The position numbers were made by a program, and so were the translations under genes. A stretch of DNA of 64,000 nt from Archivesica marissinica (taxonomy: Eukaryota > Mollusca > Bivalvia > Venerida > Vesicomyidae): assembly GCA_014843695.1 (NCBI GenBank), contig CM026393.1, forward strand, positions 7,925,201 through 7,989,200, read 5' to 3'. The notes under the pieces were generated by a model that saw only the letters and a program-made list of their open reading frames with translations, had not been told where the DNA came from and searched no databases. How positions within the stretch are numbered: position 1 is the first letter of the stretch; each line of letters starts with the position of its first letter. Shown here one piece after another: positions 1 through 9,700 of this stretch.

Positions 1-135
1 GGAATCTTCCTAGTTCGCCATAAACAGCATTATTTGGTGTATGTTGTTTGACTCCAAGTATATAATTATTTACAAAATCGGATATGCAATTTATCCACCT
101 GTTTGTAACTATTATTATTATAAATACCCCACACT

Positions 136-1241
136 TCACAACCATACAACAATATTGGCATAACCATTGTTCAAATCAAATAAAGAAAGTTTAGTTTTAA
201 CATCAAATTTAACTTTGTCAAATAAAGATAACAGATTATGGTAGGCCTTTAATGCTTGGCTATATAAAGCTTTAACCTCTCCCGACATAGTTCCAGTGTA
301 GGTAAAATTGACACCTAAATAGGTGAAATTATCCACACGTTCAATATTTTCCCCGTTAATGAAAAGGTCTGTATAAACTCTTTGCTTACGTTTCTCAAAG
401 ACACAGATCTTAGTTTTAGCAATGTTAATTTTAAGACCCCATTTTTCAGAATACTGATAAATGCAGTCAATTTGCGATTGCAGACTGACTGCATCAGTTG
501 TGAATAACACTATATCATCAGCAAACAAAATCATGTACATTGACAAAAGTTCAAGATCTTTATCAGTTAGTGAATTTACATTTAATTGTCTATTGATATC
601 GTTAATAAATAAAATAAACAGAAGGGGAGATAACGGTTCACCCTGCTTCAAACCTATTATAACATCAAAGAAATTGGACAACTCCATAGTACTGGATAAT
701 TTAACATACGATTGGACATCATTATAAATACATTTAATCATGTTGACCATTTTGCAGCTGATACCTTGTTGAATTAATTTTACCCACAATGCATCTCTGT
801 TAACAGTATCAAAAGCTTGCTTGTAGTCGATAAAAATACACCATAGCCTCGATTTTTGGATAATACTTTTTGAATGGTTGCATGTAACAGGAACATAGCA
901 TCAGCTGTAGAACGGCCATCACGGAAACCGAACTGTGAATAATTAAATACATTCTCTGATTCACACCATTTATTTATTCGATTTCTTAATAACAATGAAA
1001 ATAATTTACCGATTACATTCACCAATGTGATTCCCCTATAATTAGATGGATTTCCTTTGTCACCCTTTTTATAGATAGGAACAATAACTCCCTTAGACCA
1101 TGCCTTGGGATAACTACAATTGTCATATATACATGTATTGTTGAAAATGTTGCACAAATAGGGTGATATAAAATAGTTTGCATCTATGAAAAAATCAGCA
1201 ACATTATTTTCGTAATCGCAGCTTTTATAACGGTTTAACAA
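136..1241 (-). pseudogene. LINE reverse transcriptase, frameshifted
   Basis: Two minus-strand frames make up one reverse transcriptase. The first (1241-780) holds the fingers motifs GVIVPIYKKGDKGNPSNYRG and QFGFRDGRSTADAMFLLH. The second (789-136) holds GLKQGEPLSPLLF and the catalytic box FADD, followed by the thumb motifs WGLKINIAKTKICVF and FTYLGV. The motif with the first catalytic Asp (QAFD) falls across a single frameshift near 850, so the frame is broken in the palm. No functional enzyme is expected. Confidence 0.88.
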
Positions 1242-1297
1242 AGATATTGTTTTTTGAATTTCACCAATAGTAATCCGATCATCTAACTGTTCAATAT

Positions 1298-1552
1298 TTA
1301 CCGCTTCATCACGTGACGACTTATGGTCATCGCTATTATATTGGCCTTGAGATTCATTTGAACTATCGGAAAAATGTGTAACAAAGTCTTCGAGGCTAAC
1401 ATCGCTTGCACAGCACTATTCTTATTTTTGAGTTTGTTTATATACTTCCAGAATTTACGTGGTGATGTCTTACTCATCTTAGACAGTTTCACTTTCTCTT
1501 TATTGTAATATTGATATTTAGCTTTGCGCTTAGCTTTAATATACATGTACAT
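1298..1552 (-). pseudogene. LINE linker between endonuclease and RT (degraded)
   Basis: A lysine-rich frame with SPRKFWKYINKLKNKNS resembles the segment that links endonuclease and reverse transcriptase in LINE ORF2 proteins. It lies between those two domains on the same strand. The frame after residue 45 or so no longer looks like the family, so a frameshift near 1400 is likely. Bases 1553-1760 continue the same degraded linker. Confidence 0.6.
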
Positions 1553-1760
1553 GTATACATTTCTAAAGTTTAAAAACTCAAGTTTATTTACATCGGATTT
1601 CCCCCCTAGAAATCTACGCTTAGCTGTAAAAAAGTTAGATTTTTAAGTTTAGAACGCCTGTTTACTGATTTTGAAAAACATCTAGAAGAAATGTCATGTA
1701 CTAAGTTTCATACATTCGTCAATATCATATTCACCAGACAGCAATTTAGCATCAATGTCA

Positions 1761-2397
1761 TTAAATAATACAGACTGACTTGTTCGCCTGTTCCAATAAA
1801 ATATCTTTTCTAGCTGTGTCCCAGCATATTTTGTCATATTCAATGCGGCTATCTTGTGATAAATCTATGTTGCTTTTCAAAGTAAAAGTAATAGGACAGT
1901 GGTCCGAATATTCGGTTAAATCAAACACATGCATACCATTTATACTGTTATAACATTCGTAAGCTAGAAACCGGTCTATTTCTATAAGTTGCATGGAAAG
2001 TACATTTTCCTTCATCCAACCGGCCATTAACAATACAGAGATCATTTTCTTTGCAAAGTGTTAATAATTTCCCACCAAAACTGTTCACATAATTATCTTG
2101 ATTTCGGCGCACTGGTAAGCTAAGTGCATGCGCACTAGGCTGTGGAAGCTCAACATAACGGTCTAAATGTGGGTCAGGTACGTAATCTAGCTGGTCGCTC
2201 GTGCGAGAATTTAGGTCACCAGATAAGTATACATCACCAAGGTCATTATATTTTCGTATATCAGTGTTAAGAGTTTCGAAAAAATCAAAATCAAATAAAG
2301 TGGAATTTACATTCCTATACATGGCAGAACTCTCAGGGGGTATATAGCATACACACAAATATGCATCAGATATGGATTGTGAATACTCCTTGTGCAA
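1761..2397 (-). pseudogene. LINE endonuclease domain, C-terminal part, frameshifted
   Basis: This is the AP-endonuclease-like domain of the left-hand LINE, which in intact elements nicks target DNA to prime reverse transcription. The 2397-1948 frame holds the GDLNSRTSD motif (the GDxN box). A second frame at 2045-1761 holds the SDHCPITFTL motif (the SDH catalytic box). The two frames overlap at 1948-2045, which places a frameshift there. The N-terminal quarter with its catalytic Glu is absent. Both boxes in the right order and spacing make the family secure; the exact clade is not. Confidence 0.8.
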
Positions 2398-2400
2398 TTT

Positions 2401-2785
2401 AAACCATTGCCAATAACAGTGAAATAAATATTTCGATGTTTGCTCAACAAGTATGAATATCGTTAATCTTTGTACCGATTTATCTTTAAATATATCTAGC
2501 TAGTATTTGTTTTATCTGAGTCTATAAATAATATTTGTTAAAATGTTTACATACAATTAATTTCCATATCTATATCTAATAAAGGCTAACCATTATTATA
2601 AGTTTAAAATGGCAGTTTCCCCGTTAAATTACAATATAGTTTTCATTGTAGCTTGTCGGAGGGAGACGTGTTGTCTGGAGGGGGGTGGTTGTCTATGGGG
2701 GGGTGGGGGTGATAAGTTAAGATAAGATAAATTTTATTTTTGAGTCGGCAAGATAGCAACAGTACAACACAAGCTCTGAGCGAGC
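2401..2785. other. AT-rich spacer ending in a G-rich tract
   Basis: No coding motif was seen. The first 240 bases are AT-rich and unremarkable. Bases 2658-2710 hold four or more G runs on the plus strand (runs of three to seven), a possible G-quadruplex. The duplicated TIR segment begins at about 2786. Confidence 0.5.
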
Positions 2786-2844
2786 TTTTGAACAGACTAT
2801 ATAACATAAAATAATGGTAACAGCTATAAAATTAGAATCCCTGA

Positions 2845-3115
2845 TAATAGTATGCACGCTGGACTGGTAATCCAGGGATCGCTGGTTCGATCCCCCGTCT
2901 GACCATAATAAACTTGACAGTCTTTCAGATGGGACATTAAACCGAGGTATTGTGTCGGTGCTTGACGTAAAAGAACCAGAGGAGACTCTGGAATGGGTCT
3001 CTGTCTGTATCATTGCACTATCCTCAAAATCTAAAATGACTAATCTCTTCAGGAGGCGTCGCTCATATGGGCAACCGATAGCGACGATAAATAAACGTAA
3101 AAACACACACACAGT
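2845..3115 (+). mobile_element. tRNA-derived SINE, family A
   Basis: A tRNA-like head contains the Pol III B box GGTTCGATCCC at about 2884, preceded by CTGGACTGGTAATCCAGG. It is followed by a body with CAGATGGGACATTAAACC, and ends in GATAAATAAACGTAAAAAC and a CA run. A second copy lies at 61594-61862 and an inverted, diverged copy at 51690-51858. In this copy the A-box region is mutated, so transcription is doubtful. Family A heads are the source of the 53-bp array at 51836-61529. Confidence 0.75.
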
Positions 3116-3286
3116 ATGCATATTTATTATTAATGTGTGTGAAATAACGATATCTGATTGGATTATTGATTAGTTTGATTGACAGGCAGCGACTGGCCAG
3201 CTAAACAACTGATGTGATAATCACAGAACGTGAAAGGTCAGGTGGTAAGCTTTAGTTCCATTCCAGAATTATTAAAATATTCAAGA

Positions 3287-3337
3287 AATAAACAGGTCTA
3301 GGTCCCCGCAAGCGGTTTGACATTAATGGAACATACA
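3287..3337 (+). mobile_element. Tail-only retroelement insertion
   Basis: Copy 2 of the duplicated segment lacks about 45 bases present here. The extra bases contain GGTCCCCGCAAGCGG and TTGACATTAATGG. The same kind of tail ends the SINE near 3790-3830 and the LINE near 5552-5580. This looks like an extremely 5'-truncated retroelement inserted after the duplication, or lost from copy 2. Confidence 0.55.
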
Positions 3338-3421
3338 TACAATTGTGATGTGGGGAGCCGTGGTTTCCGTTATTTTCCTTATAATATCTACAAGGGCGCC
3401 GTGTTTTAAACCTATCCGGCA

Positions 3422-3443
3422 AATACACGGAAACACGGTTTGG
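3422..3443 (+). repeat. Left terminal inverted repeat
   Basis: Begins AATACACGGAAACACGG and is the exact reverse complement of 6205-6226. Confidence 0.85.
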
Positions 3444-3634
3444 CTTATGATATAGTGCGCACCGTTTTGACCTACTTTCGCCAAAACGAGACTAACAGGT
3501 AAATAAACGTAAATATGCATTACTCGTATAGGAATGACACACATAAGCGTCACATAATTTACCAGTAGTTAGACGCAATATCTGTTCCTACGAATGTATA
3601 TGGGTTATATGGTTCAGAGAAGTACTTAGTGTGT

Positions 3635-3835
3635 CGTCCACTTTCCAGTGGTACAGTGGTAGAGTGTCTTATTTGGATTCAAAGGGTCCCGGGTTTGATA
3701 CTAGTTTGGGGCACATATAGTGTAATTGAGTGAGGCATCTCAGTACTGGTTAGTGACTTAAGTCTGCTAAGCCTGTCCAAAAAACATGTCAAGGTCCCCA
3801 CAAGGTGCTTGGCATCAATAAAACATACAATGCAC
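3635..3835 (+). mobile_element. tRNA-derived SINE, family B
   Basis: An A-box-like AGTGGTACAGTGG at about 3648 and a B-box-like GGGTTTGATACT near 3693 form a tRNA-like head. The body is about 130 bases and the tail is AAGGTCCCCACAAGG, with CATCAATAAAACATAC. The tail resembles the 3' end of the LINE that follows, as expected if the SINE borrows that LINE's machinery. Confidence 0.6.
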
Positions 3836-4137
3836 ATACGTAATTGAATGCATTAGTAACATTTAGGTCACACGCACCATATTAACTATAATAACGCATG
3901 GCATTGGAATGGCCTCCCTCCCCTCAACGAAGGATCACTGCCGGCCCAATGGAAGTCAGCAAATGTTGCTCCCATTTACAAAAAATGGGACAGGTCACAC
4001 CCCGCCAACTATAGGCCCATCTCACTGACTATGCAAGGTTCTAGAACATATACTTAGTTATTAGTACTTAGTTACTCCTCGATAGTAAAACACTTCACTT
4101 ACCACAGTATTCTGTACCATTTGCAGCATAGTACTTA

Positions 4138-5435
4138 ATGCTAATCAATGACTTGGTTACCTCTGTCTACAATACGCATCAGGTAGATCTCATCCTATTA
4201 GACTTCAGTAAGACTTTCGATAAGGTCAATCACGAGAAAGTACTACTAAAAATGCATGACTATGGAGTCAGAGGTCAAACATTAAGGTGGCCCCACTGGA
4301 GCCGTTACGATTGTGCCCTTAGGCAAGGCATTTAAATTCCACATTGCCTCTTCTCTCTCCCTCGTGGCGATGGATTCCATCAGGAATGAGGTCTCGAGAG
4401 TGATTTATATAAGTTGAAATAACTTGTTTCGCAATCGAGCTAAAATAAATTTGTATAAACTAAACATTAAGGTGGATTAAGAGTTTTCTAGATAATAGAC
4501 TCCAGTCAGTTGTCCTTAATGGTATTAGTTCAGATGCCATTCCTCTGGAGTCCCACAGTGATCCGTACTTGGACCCCTGCTTCTCCTAGCCTATATAAAC
4601 GACCTCCCACAAAACATCAGTTCCAAAGTCTGTATCTTTGCAGATGATACTGCAGTCTATCTATCATCTGCAAATGAATCGGTCACACTCCAAAACGATC
4701 TTAAGAGATTAGAAGAGTGGGAGTTGGTGTGGGACATGGAATTTAACCCCTCCAAATGTCAAGTTATCCACGTCACCAGAAGGAAACATCCTATTCCCAG
4801 TCAATATGAACTCCACTTGAGTCGGTCACTTCAGCCAAATACCTTGGCGTGGATATCTCAAATAACCTGTCGTGGGACACTCACATAAAAAGGTCAACTA
4901 AGAAAGCAAACCAAACATTAGGATTCCTACGTAGAAACCTCCAGGTCAAATCCGAACCCCTTAAGTCCATGGCTTACCAGACACTAGTGAGACCCCAGCT
5001 TGAATATGGCTCCGAGATCTGGTTGCCCCATACCCAAACATTGATAGACCATATGAAGGTGTCCAGCGAAGAGCAGCCCGTTGGATAAAGGCTGACTTCT
5101 ATCGTACCTCTAGTTTTACAGACATGTTACATTCCCTAAGTCTATGCAGACTAGATCAACGGCATATTGACAATAGGTTATCCCTTCTGTATAAAATTCA
5201 TAATGATCTTGTTGCTATTCCCATTGAAAATTACCTAGTTCCCCTCTCCCGTCCTGCTCGCCATTGCCATTCCATAAGCTATAGGTTAATTACAGCAACT
5301 ACAGACTACTACAAGTTTTCCTTTTGTCCACGAACAATCTACCATTGGAACCATCTACCTCCTGACATTGTCCATCTCCCTACCACAGAGCAATTCAATA
5401 CGACAGTTTGCCATAATGACCATGCTAGTCCCTAG
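4138..5435 (+). pseudogene. Reverse transcriptase pseudogene of the second LINE
   Basis: This is the recognisable coding part of the element. The palm is split by a 171-base insertion at 4291-4461, and further stops and frameshifts separate the FADD box from the C-terminal domain. The C-terminal block has a second copy at 51471-51685, showing that the family is dispersed in this genome. No product is expected. Confidence 0.8.
4291..4461 (+). mobile_element. Short SINE-like insertion with 14-bp target-site duplication
   Basis: The 14 bases AAACATTAAGGTGG occur at 4277-4290 and again at 4462-4475, exactly bracketing 171 bases that interrupt the RT palm. The insert has CCTCTTCTCTCTCCCTCGTGG near its middle (about 4347) and ends in an A-rich tail with CTAAAATAAATTTG. 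The duplication and A-rich tail point to LINE-mediated insertion. No clear Pol III boxes were seen. Confidence 0.8.
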
Positions 5436-5586
5436 TTGTTCTACGCAGCTGCTTTTAAACTTTTACCACAACTTATTTTCATTACTTTCTTAAATGATGC
5501 TTTTAACTATTCATACTTTTAACTTATTTGCGGTTTTTGATGCGCAACATGTCTACATCCCCGCAAGGGATTCGACATTAAAGGAA

Positions 5587-5735
5587 GACAGATAAAGGTA
5601 GGTAGACAGATAAAGGTAGGTAGGTAAAGGTGGGTAGATAAGGATAGATAAGGATAGAATGATATGATATGATAAGATATGATAGATAGATAAGATATGA
5701 TTGATATGATATGATATATAGATAGATTAGTATAA
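5587..5735 (+). repeat. GATA/GGTA microsatellite at the LINE tail
   Basis: Imperfect repeats of AGATAAAGGTAGGTAG grade into GATATGATATGATAAG and TAGATAGAT. The position directly after the LINE 3' end suggests that it grew from the element's short tail repeats. Confidence 0.8.
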
Positions 5736-5744
5736 TATACTATG

Positions 5745-5835
5745 TACAGTCCAGCCCCAGCCTTTACCATTTTTGCTGAGCGGCTGGCCACTGTACCACT
5801 CGGGACTGTTTTTGACCTTAGTATGTGGTTATTTT
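5745..5835 (-). mobile_element. Possible partial tRNA-derived SINE
   Basis: On the minus strand CCGAGTGGTACAGTGG resembles the A-box region of family B. No convincing B box follows. It is probably a decayed fragment. Confidence 0.3.
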
Positions 5836-6296
5836 CAACATTCTGTGTCTCAAATGAGATGTTTATCAACGATCCCCGACAAGCGTCACCCTGTCATACT
5901 CAGTAGTGTGTGCTTGGAGTATCCAGTATATGTGGATGAATAAGTTACTACCGAAATCATCGTTAGACGAAACGGTTTTTTAGACGAAACTAGTACGTGA
6001 ATTCGTGTTTACTCTCTAATATTCACTTCTGTTATCAGTAGTTATATAAATACGGATATAATACAGTTACAAAACAACCTACTAAAGTAAACAGAGTATG
6101 TCGAAGGTATAGTATATTGCCAAAATACGCTAAACCGGTGATTTTATAATGAACGGTTTTAATGTTTGTTTACCTGTTTATACGAATCTGGGTCAATACG
6201 GTGTCCAAACCGTGTTTCCGTGTATTGGACGGACTGTTTTTGAAAACGAAAATAGAACAAGTTTTGCAATTTTCATTTTTATTGTTATACCTTAAC
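5836..6296. other. Upstream region of the TIR gene, copy 1
   Basis: Most of this (to 6223) is the right-hand part of the composite element. Only about 70 bases next to the start codon match copy 2. No TATA box or other core promoter element was recognised with confidence. Any ancestral promoter upstream of 3422 is now displaced by 2.8 kb. Confidence 0.4.
6205..6226 (-). repeat. Right terminal inverted repeat
   Basis: Reads CCAAACCGTGTTTCCGTG on the plus strand and mirrors 3422-3443. It lies within the upstream open frame that begins at 6162. Confidence 0.85.
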
Positions 6297-6749
6297 ATGG
6301 CGTCCTATGATTATAATTTTATTTACAACATATGCGATGGTACTGAAACGGATGATACACAGCTAGCGTTAAAATTGGTTGAGTATTTAGAAGAGAAAAT
6401 AAGAGGGTGGTGTGGCCAAAAGGGGTATTACGCGGACAATGACTCAATGCCAGGAAGAAGTATTTTTGATGAATTATTTGACATAGTTAGTACTACAGAC
6501 TGGACTTTGGTTGTGATCACGCCGGAATTTCGGGCAAATTGTTGGGCAAAGTATTGTAACCAAGCGGCATTCAAGTATCTACTAGACTGTGAACATGCTC
6601 ACAAACTCATTCCAATTGCACTAAATATGCCGAACTCGGCATCCCTTAAAGAGCTCAATGTTAACGGGCCGTTGTTTATCAAAGGTTGTACGACGAGCGA
6701 ATGGGAGAACTCTAGCAGTAACAAACTAAGCCTAAACAGACTCAAAAAG
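6297..6749 (+). CDS. Exon 1, TIR domain (copy 1)
   Basis: The exon encodes 151 residues from MASYDYNFIYN to SLNRLKK. TIR box 1 is YDYNFIYN, the box 2/BB loop is NDSMPGRSI (family consensus RDxxPG, so the Arg is Asn here), and TLVVITPEF followed by WAKYC is the segment equivalent to WCxxE. The position of the NADase Glu (Trp+4) is Cys, so NAD cleavage is not expected. The start ATG has a good context (AACATGG) and is conserved in copy 2; an in-frame upstream start at 6162 lies in the inserted element. The exon ends at AAG/GTAATG, phase 0. The open frame continues to 6854, but that part is almost unchanged between copies and looks intronic. Confidence 0.8.
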
Positions 6750-9700
6750 GTAATGGAAGATCAGGTGGTCGTTGGTTCAAACTTGGACTTGGTTACATTA
6801 ATAGTATCTCCATACCCATGCTTAACCCTTTCAACACCACATATCTCTAAATAGGCTTACACAAAAGTGTAGATCCAGATGAGCCGGCTCGTGACGAGCC
6901 GTCTCATCAGGATCTGCACTTTTTTCAAGTAATATAACTATTTTTAGAATTTTTTTTACCCATTTTGATAAATGAACTGATCCAAATGTAATTTTGTTAT
7001 TAATTTATTGGTCTAAAAATATCATGGACCAGTCCATGTCAGTTACTTGGTGTTGAATGGGTTAACTGCACAGACTTCTACTTCGGATGGAGAGGGCTAT
7101 ACTCCGTTGGATTTCTGTATGAATGATTTATTCCTGGATTCAATGAATAGGGGAGTAGTGTAGTCCAAATATTTAGACTTGAGAAATGTAACAGATAAAA
7201 AATGTTTATGTTGAGGTCTTATATATAGGACTAGGAGTAGTGTAGTGGTATATAGGGAGACTTGTACTGTCTTACTATAGAGTTAGCTTTTATAGTGACT
7301 CAGTAAAGTGACCACCTCCAGGAAATGGAGGGTCAGGTGGTTGTCGGTTCAAACCCTTGACTTGTGCTTGGTTACTTTATGCATAATAATTTCAGTTACT
7401 AAGTAGTTTTGTAGAACCTTTTATCTTCTTAGCTGTGCACGTGACATATAATAGCCTAGCTTACTGGTCCAGACTGCATAGAGTGGTGGAACCTATGCCT
7501 GGCGTATTCCTATGCTCGGCGTATATTTTCTATTTACATCCGTATTTAAAATATTTAAATAGTTTTAACCTATTTTCGCTGACAGAGGTGAAGCATGGTT
7601 CAATAGCATTCCGTTGTGCGTGCCAGTAGCCTAATGCAACTGTCACCTGACTGGTTCAGTAGCCGAATATAAACAGATAACTTGATGGGAATTTTTTCCA
7701 TCGAAATGATGCAGTTTATGAGCATTTCAGGTAGCTGAAAAATGTACAAATAACCAGAAATAAAGTTTCTTATGAGTTTTAATATTGTTAGTTATTGATG
7801 TTACTAAGTCAAAATAATATATTCAACATTTACACGTGCATACATAAACAAATTCATGTACGCCGTGCATAGGTGCCCTAAAGTATCTAGTTCCCCATGG
7901 AAACAGGTGCCATTGCGATAGCTGTAGTGAGGCCCATGGTCACGTAATGAAGCTAAAATTTTCACAACTTAAGAAAATAATAATATACGGCAAGTGCATT
8001 TAACTTTTTTTTTTTATAGGCCATGATATTAATTCCTGTAAACTCAATGTACATGCACACACATAGCACAGGGATTCGGCACGTTTGGGGGTACTAGTAT
8101 ATATATTTAAGTACAGAGATTCTACTCTGTGGGATGTCAGATTTCGCATCGATCAGTAAAATGGCCCTATCTGAAACAATGTTGTACAAATCTGTCCAAC
8201 TATAACGCCTATCCCGAGTCTTTATATTGTTCTTCAAATAAAACACAACTTTAAACTGCATGCATGTATACTTTGCAAACAATTGCCACAGACATTGGCC
8301 ATAGCAATTTCTAAAGCGGCGCAATTTGCGTTGAAACGAGCGTTCTGATTGAAAATTCTACGAAATCTCTTTTTGACGTACATTTTTGCCGAATAAACCT
8401 ACACGTTAGTGGAAACACATTTTATTGATAATGTTATTCACAGTTAAAACTCCCGTCGAAGATTTTTTGTTGTTGCTGATAGAACCCGTGTCCTAGTATG
8501 GAAATGTGACCTGCTATGGCCAATGTCTGTGGCAATTGTTTGCAAAGTATACATGCATGCAGTTTAAAGTTGTGTTTTATTTGAAGAACAATATAAAGAC
8601 TCGGGATAGGCGTTATAGTTGGACAGATTTGTACAACATTGTTTCAGATAGGGCCATTTTACTGATCGATGCGAAATCTGACATCCCACAGAGTAGAATC
8701 CCTGTACTTAAATATATATACTAGTACCCCCAAACGTGCTGAATCCCTGTGGCACATAGTGGTAGACATGCTGACGTTTTCTGGTCTCATTTCAGAGGTT
8801 TTGTCCAACCAGCACACCATTGGACACAGAAGGACTTCAAGGTATGTATTCCATGGTTCCCAATACAAGTTACATAATGAATATAAGTATGTATTCCATG
8901 GTTCCCAATACAAGTTACATAAGGAATATAAGTATGTATTCCATGGTTCCCAATACAAGTTACCTAAGGAATATAAGTATGTATTCCATGGTTCCCAATA
9001 CAAGGTACATAATGAATATAAGTATGTATTCCATGGTTCCCAATACAAGGTACATACGGAATATAAGTATGTATCCCATGGTTCCCAATACAAGTTACCT
9101 AAGGAATATAAGTATGTATTCCATGGTTCCCAATACAAGGTACATAATGAATATAAGTATGTATTCCATGGTTCCCAATACAAGTTACATAAGGAATATA
9201 AGTATGTATTCCATGGTTCCCAATACAAGTTACATAATGAATATAAGTATGTATTCCATGGTTCCCAATACAAGTTACATAAGGAATATAAGTATGTATT
9301 TCATGGTTCCCAATACAAGTTACATAAGGAATATAAGTATGTATTCCATGGTTCCCAATATAAGTTACATAAGGAGTATAAGTATGTATTCCATGGTTCC
9401 CAATACAACTTACATAAGGAATATAAGTATGTATTCCATGGTTCCCAATACAAGTTACATAAGGAATATAAGTATGTATTCCATGGTTCCCAATACAGGT
9501 TACATAAGGAATATACGTATGTATTCCATGGTTCCCAATACAGGTTACATAAGGAATATACGTATGTATTCCATGGTTCCCAATACAAGTTACATAAGGA
9601 ATATAAGTATATATTCCATGGTTCCCAATACAAGGTACATAATGAATATAAGTATGTATTCCATGGTTCCCAATACAAGGTACATAATGAATATAAGTAT

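Larger units (their letters stand above)
1..2400 (-). mobile_element. Decayed non-LTR retrotransposon (LINE), 5'-truncated, running off the left edge
   Basis: Read on the minus strand from about 2400 down to 1, the fragments come in the order expected for a LINE ORF2: AP-type endonuclease, basic linker, reverse transcriptase, then a post-RT segment. The last 120 bases still encode a recognisable tail (NNAVYGELGRF), so the element continues left of the window. Several frameshifts and stops break it into separate frames at about 2000, 1400 and 850. The endonuclease lacks its N-terminal part, consistent with 5' truncation near 2400. The clade is uncertain. It is immobile as it stands. Confidence 0.85.
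3895..5586 (+). mobile_element. Second LINE fragment (Jockey/CR1-like RT), degenerate
   Basis: Plus-strand fragments follow RT order. Near 3950-4030 is the fingers region. At 4138-4290 is LILLDFSKTFDKVNHEKVL (catalytic Asp box). The FADD box is at 4637-4648. The thumb is near 4717-4800. The post-RT part at 4849-5088 holds TLGFLRRNLQ and RPQLEYGSEIW. The C-terminus at 5124-5435 holds LITATTDYYKFSF and YHWNHLPPDI. Frames change at least four times and there is no endonuclease, so it is 5'-truncated and dead. The 3' end runs into CCCCGCAAGG..TTCGACATTAAAGG and then a microsatellite. Confidence 0.85.
3425..6223. mobile_element. Composite DNA-transposon-like element with terminal inverted repeats
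   Basis: The ends at 3422-3443 and 6205-6226 are a perfect 22-base inverted repeat, with weaker inverted similarity further in (AACAGGTAAATAAACG against AACAGGTAAACAAACA). Copy 2 of the segment has the uninterrupted site at about 62128-62140, which fits insertion with an AT duplication (3423-3424 and 6224-6225). No transposase was found. The interior holds a SINE and a broken LINE, so it is a non-autonomous element that gathered retroelements or carried them. It lies only about 70 bases upstream of the TIR start codon. Confidence 0.75.
2786..8024 (+). repeat. TIR segment, copy 1 (paired with 61529-63961)
   Basis: From the motif CTTTTGAAC at 2788 to the GGCCATGATAT at 8014, this stretch can be followed base for base in 61529-63961, apart from one 2.8-kb insertion (3425-6223), a 45-base insertion near 3290-3335 and a few small indels. 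It carries a SINE, the 5' flank, the TIR exon and about 1.3 kb of intron 1. It is a direct duplication in the same orientation, about 56 kb away. Flank divergence is about 1-2 % by eye, so it is young. Confidence 0.9.

Noticed and set aside
461..727. Plus-strand frame over the left LINE
   Set aside because: It is the shadow of the reverse transcriptase on the other strand.
6162..6296. N-terminal extension of the TIR frame from an upstream ATG
   Set aside because: The first part lies within the inserted element and is absent from copy 2. The ATG at 6297 is conserved and has the better context.
6750..6854. C-terminal tail of the TIR frame to the stop at 6854
   Set aside because: The divergence pattern changes exactly at the donor, and the stretch contains a SINE-like B-box block also found at 7325-7345. 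Most likely intron.
7435..7629. A 64-codon frame conserved in both copies of the segment
   Set aside because: The surrounding DNA is just as conserved and no motif is present.
8094..8724. The same 70-codon frame on both arms of the inverted repeat, as a possible exon
   Set aside because: No suitable splice sites in the needed phase were seen, and the identity of the arms explains the shared frame.
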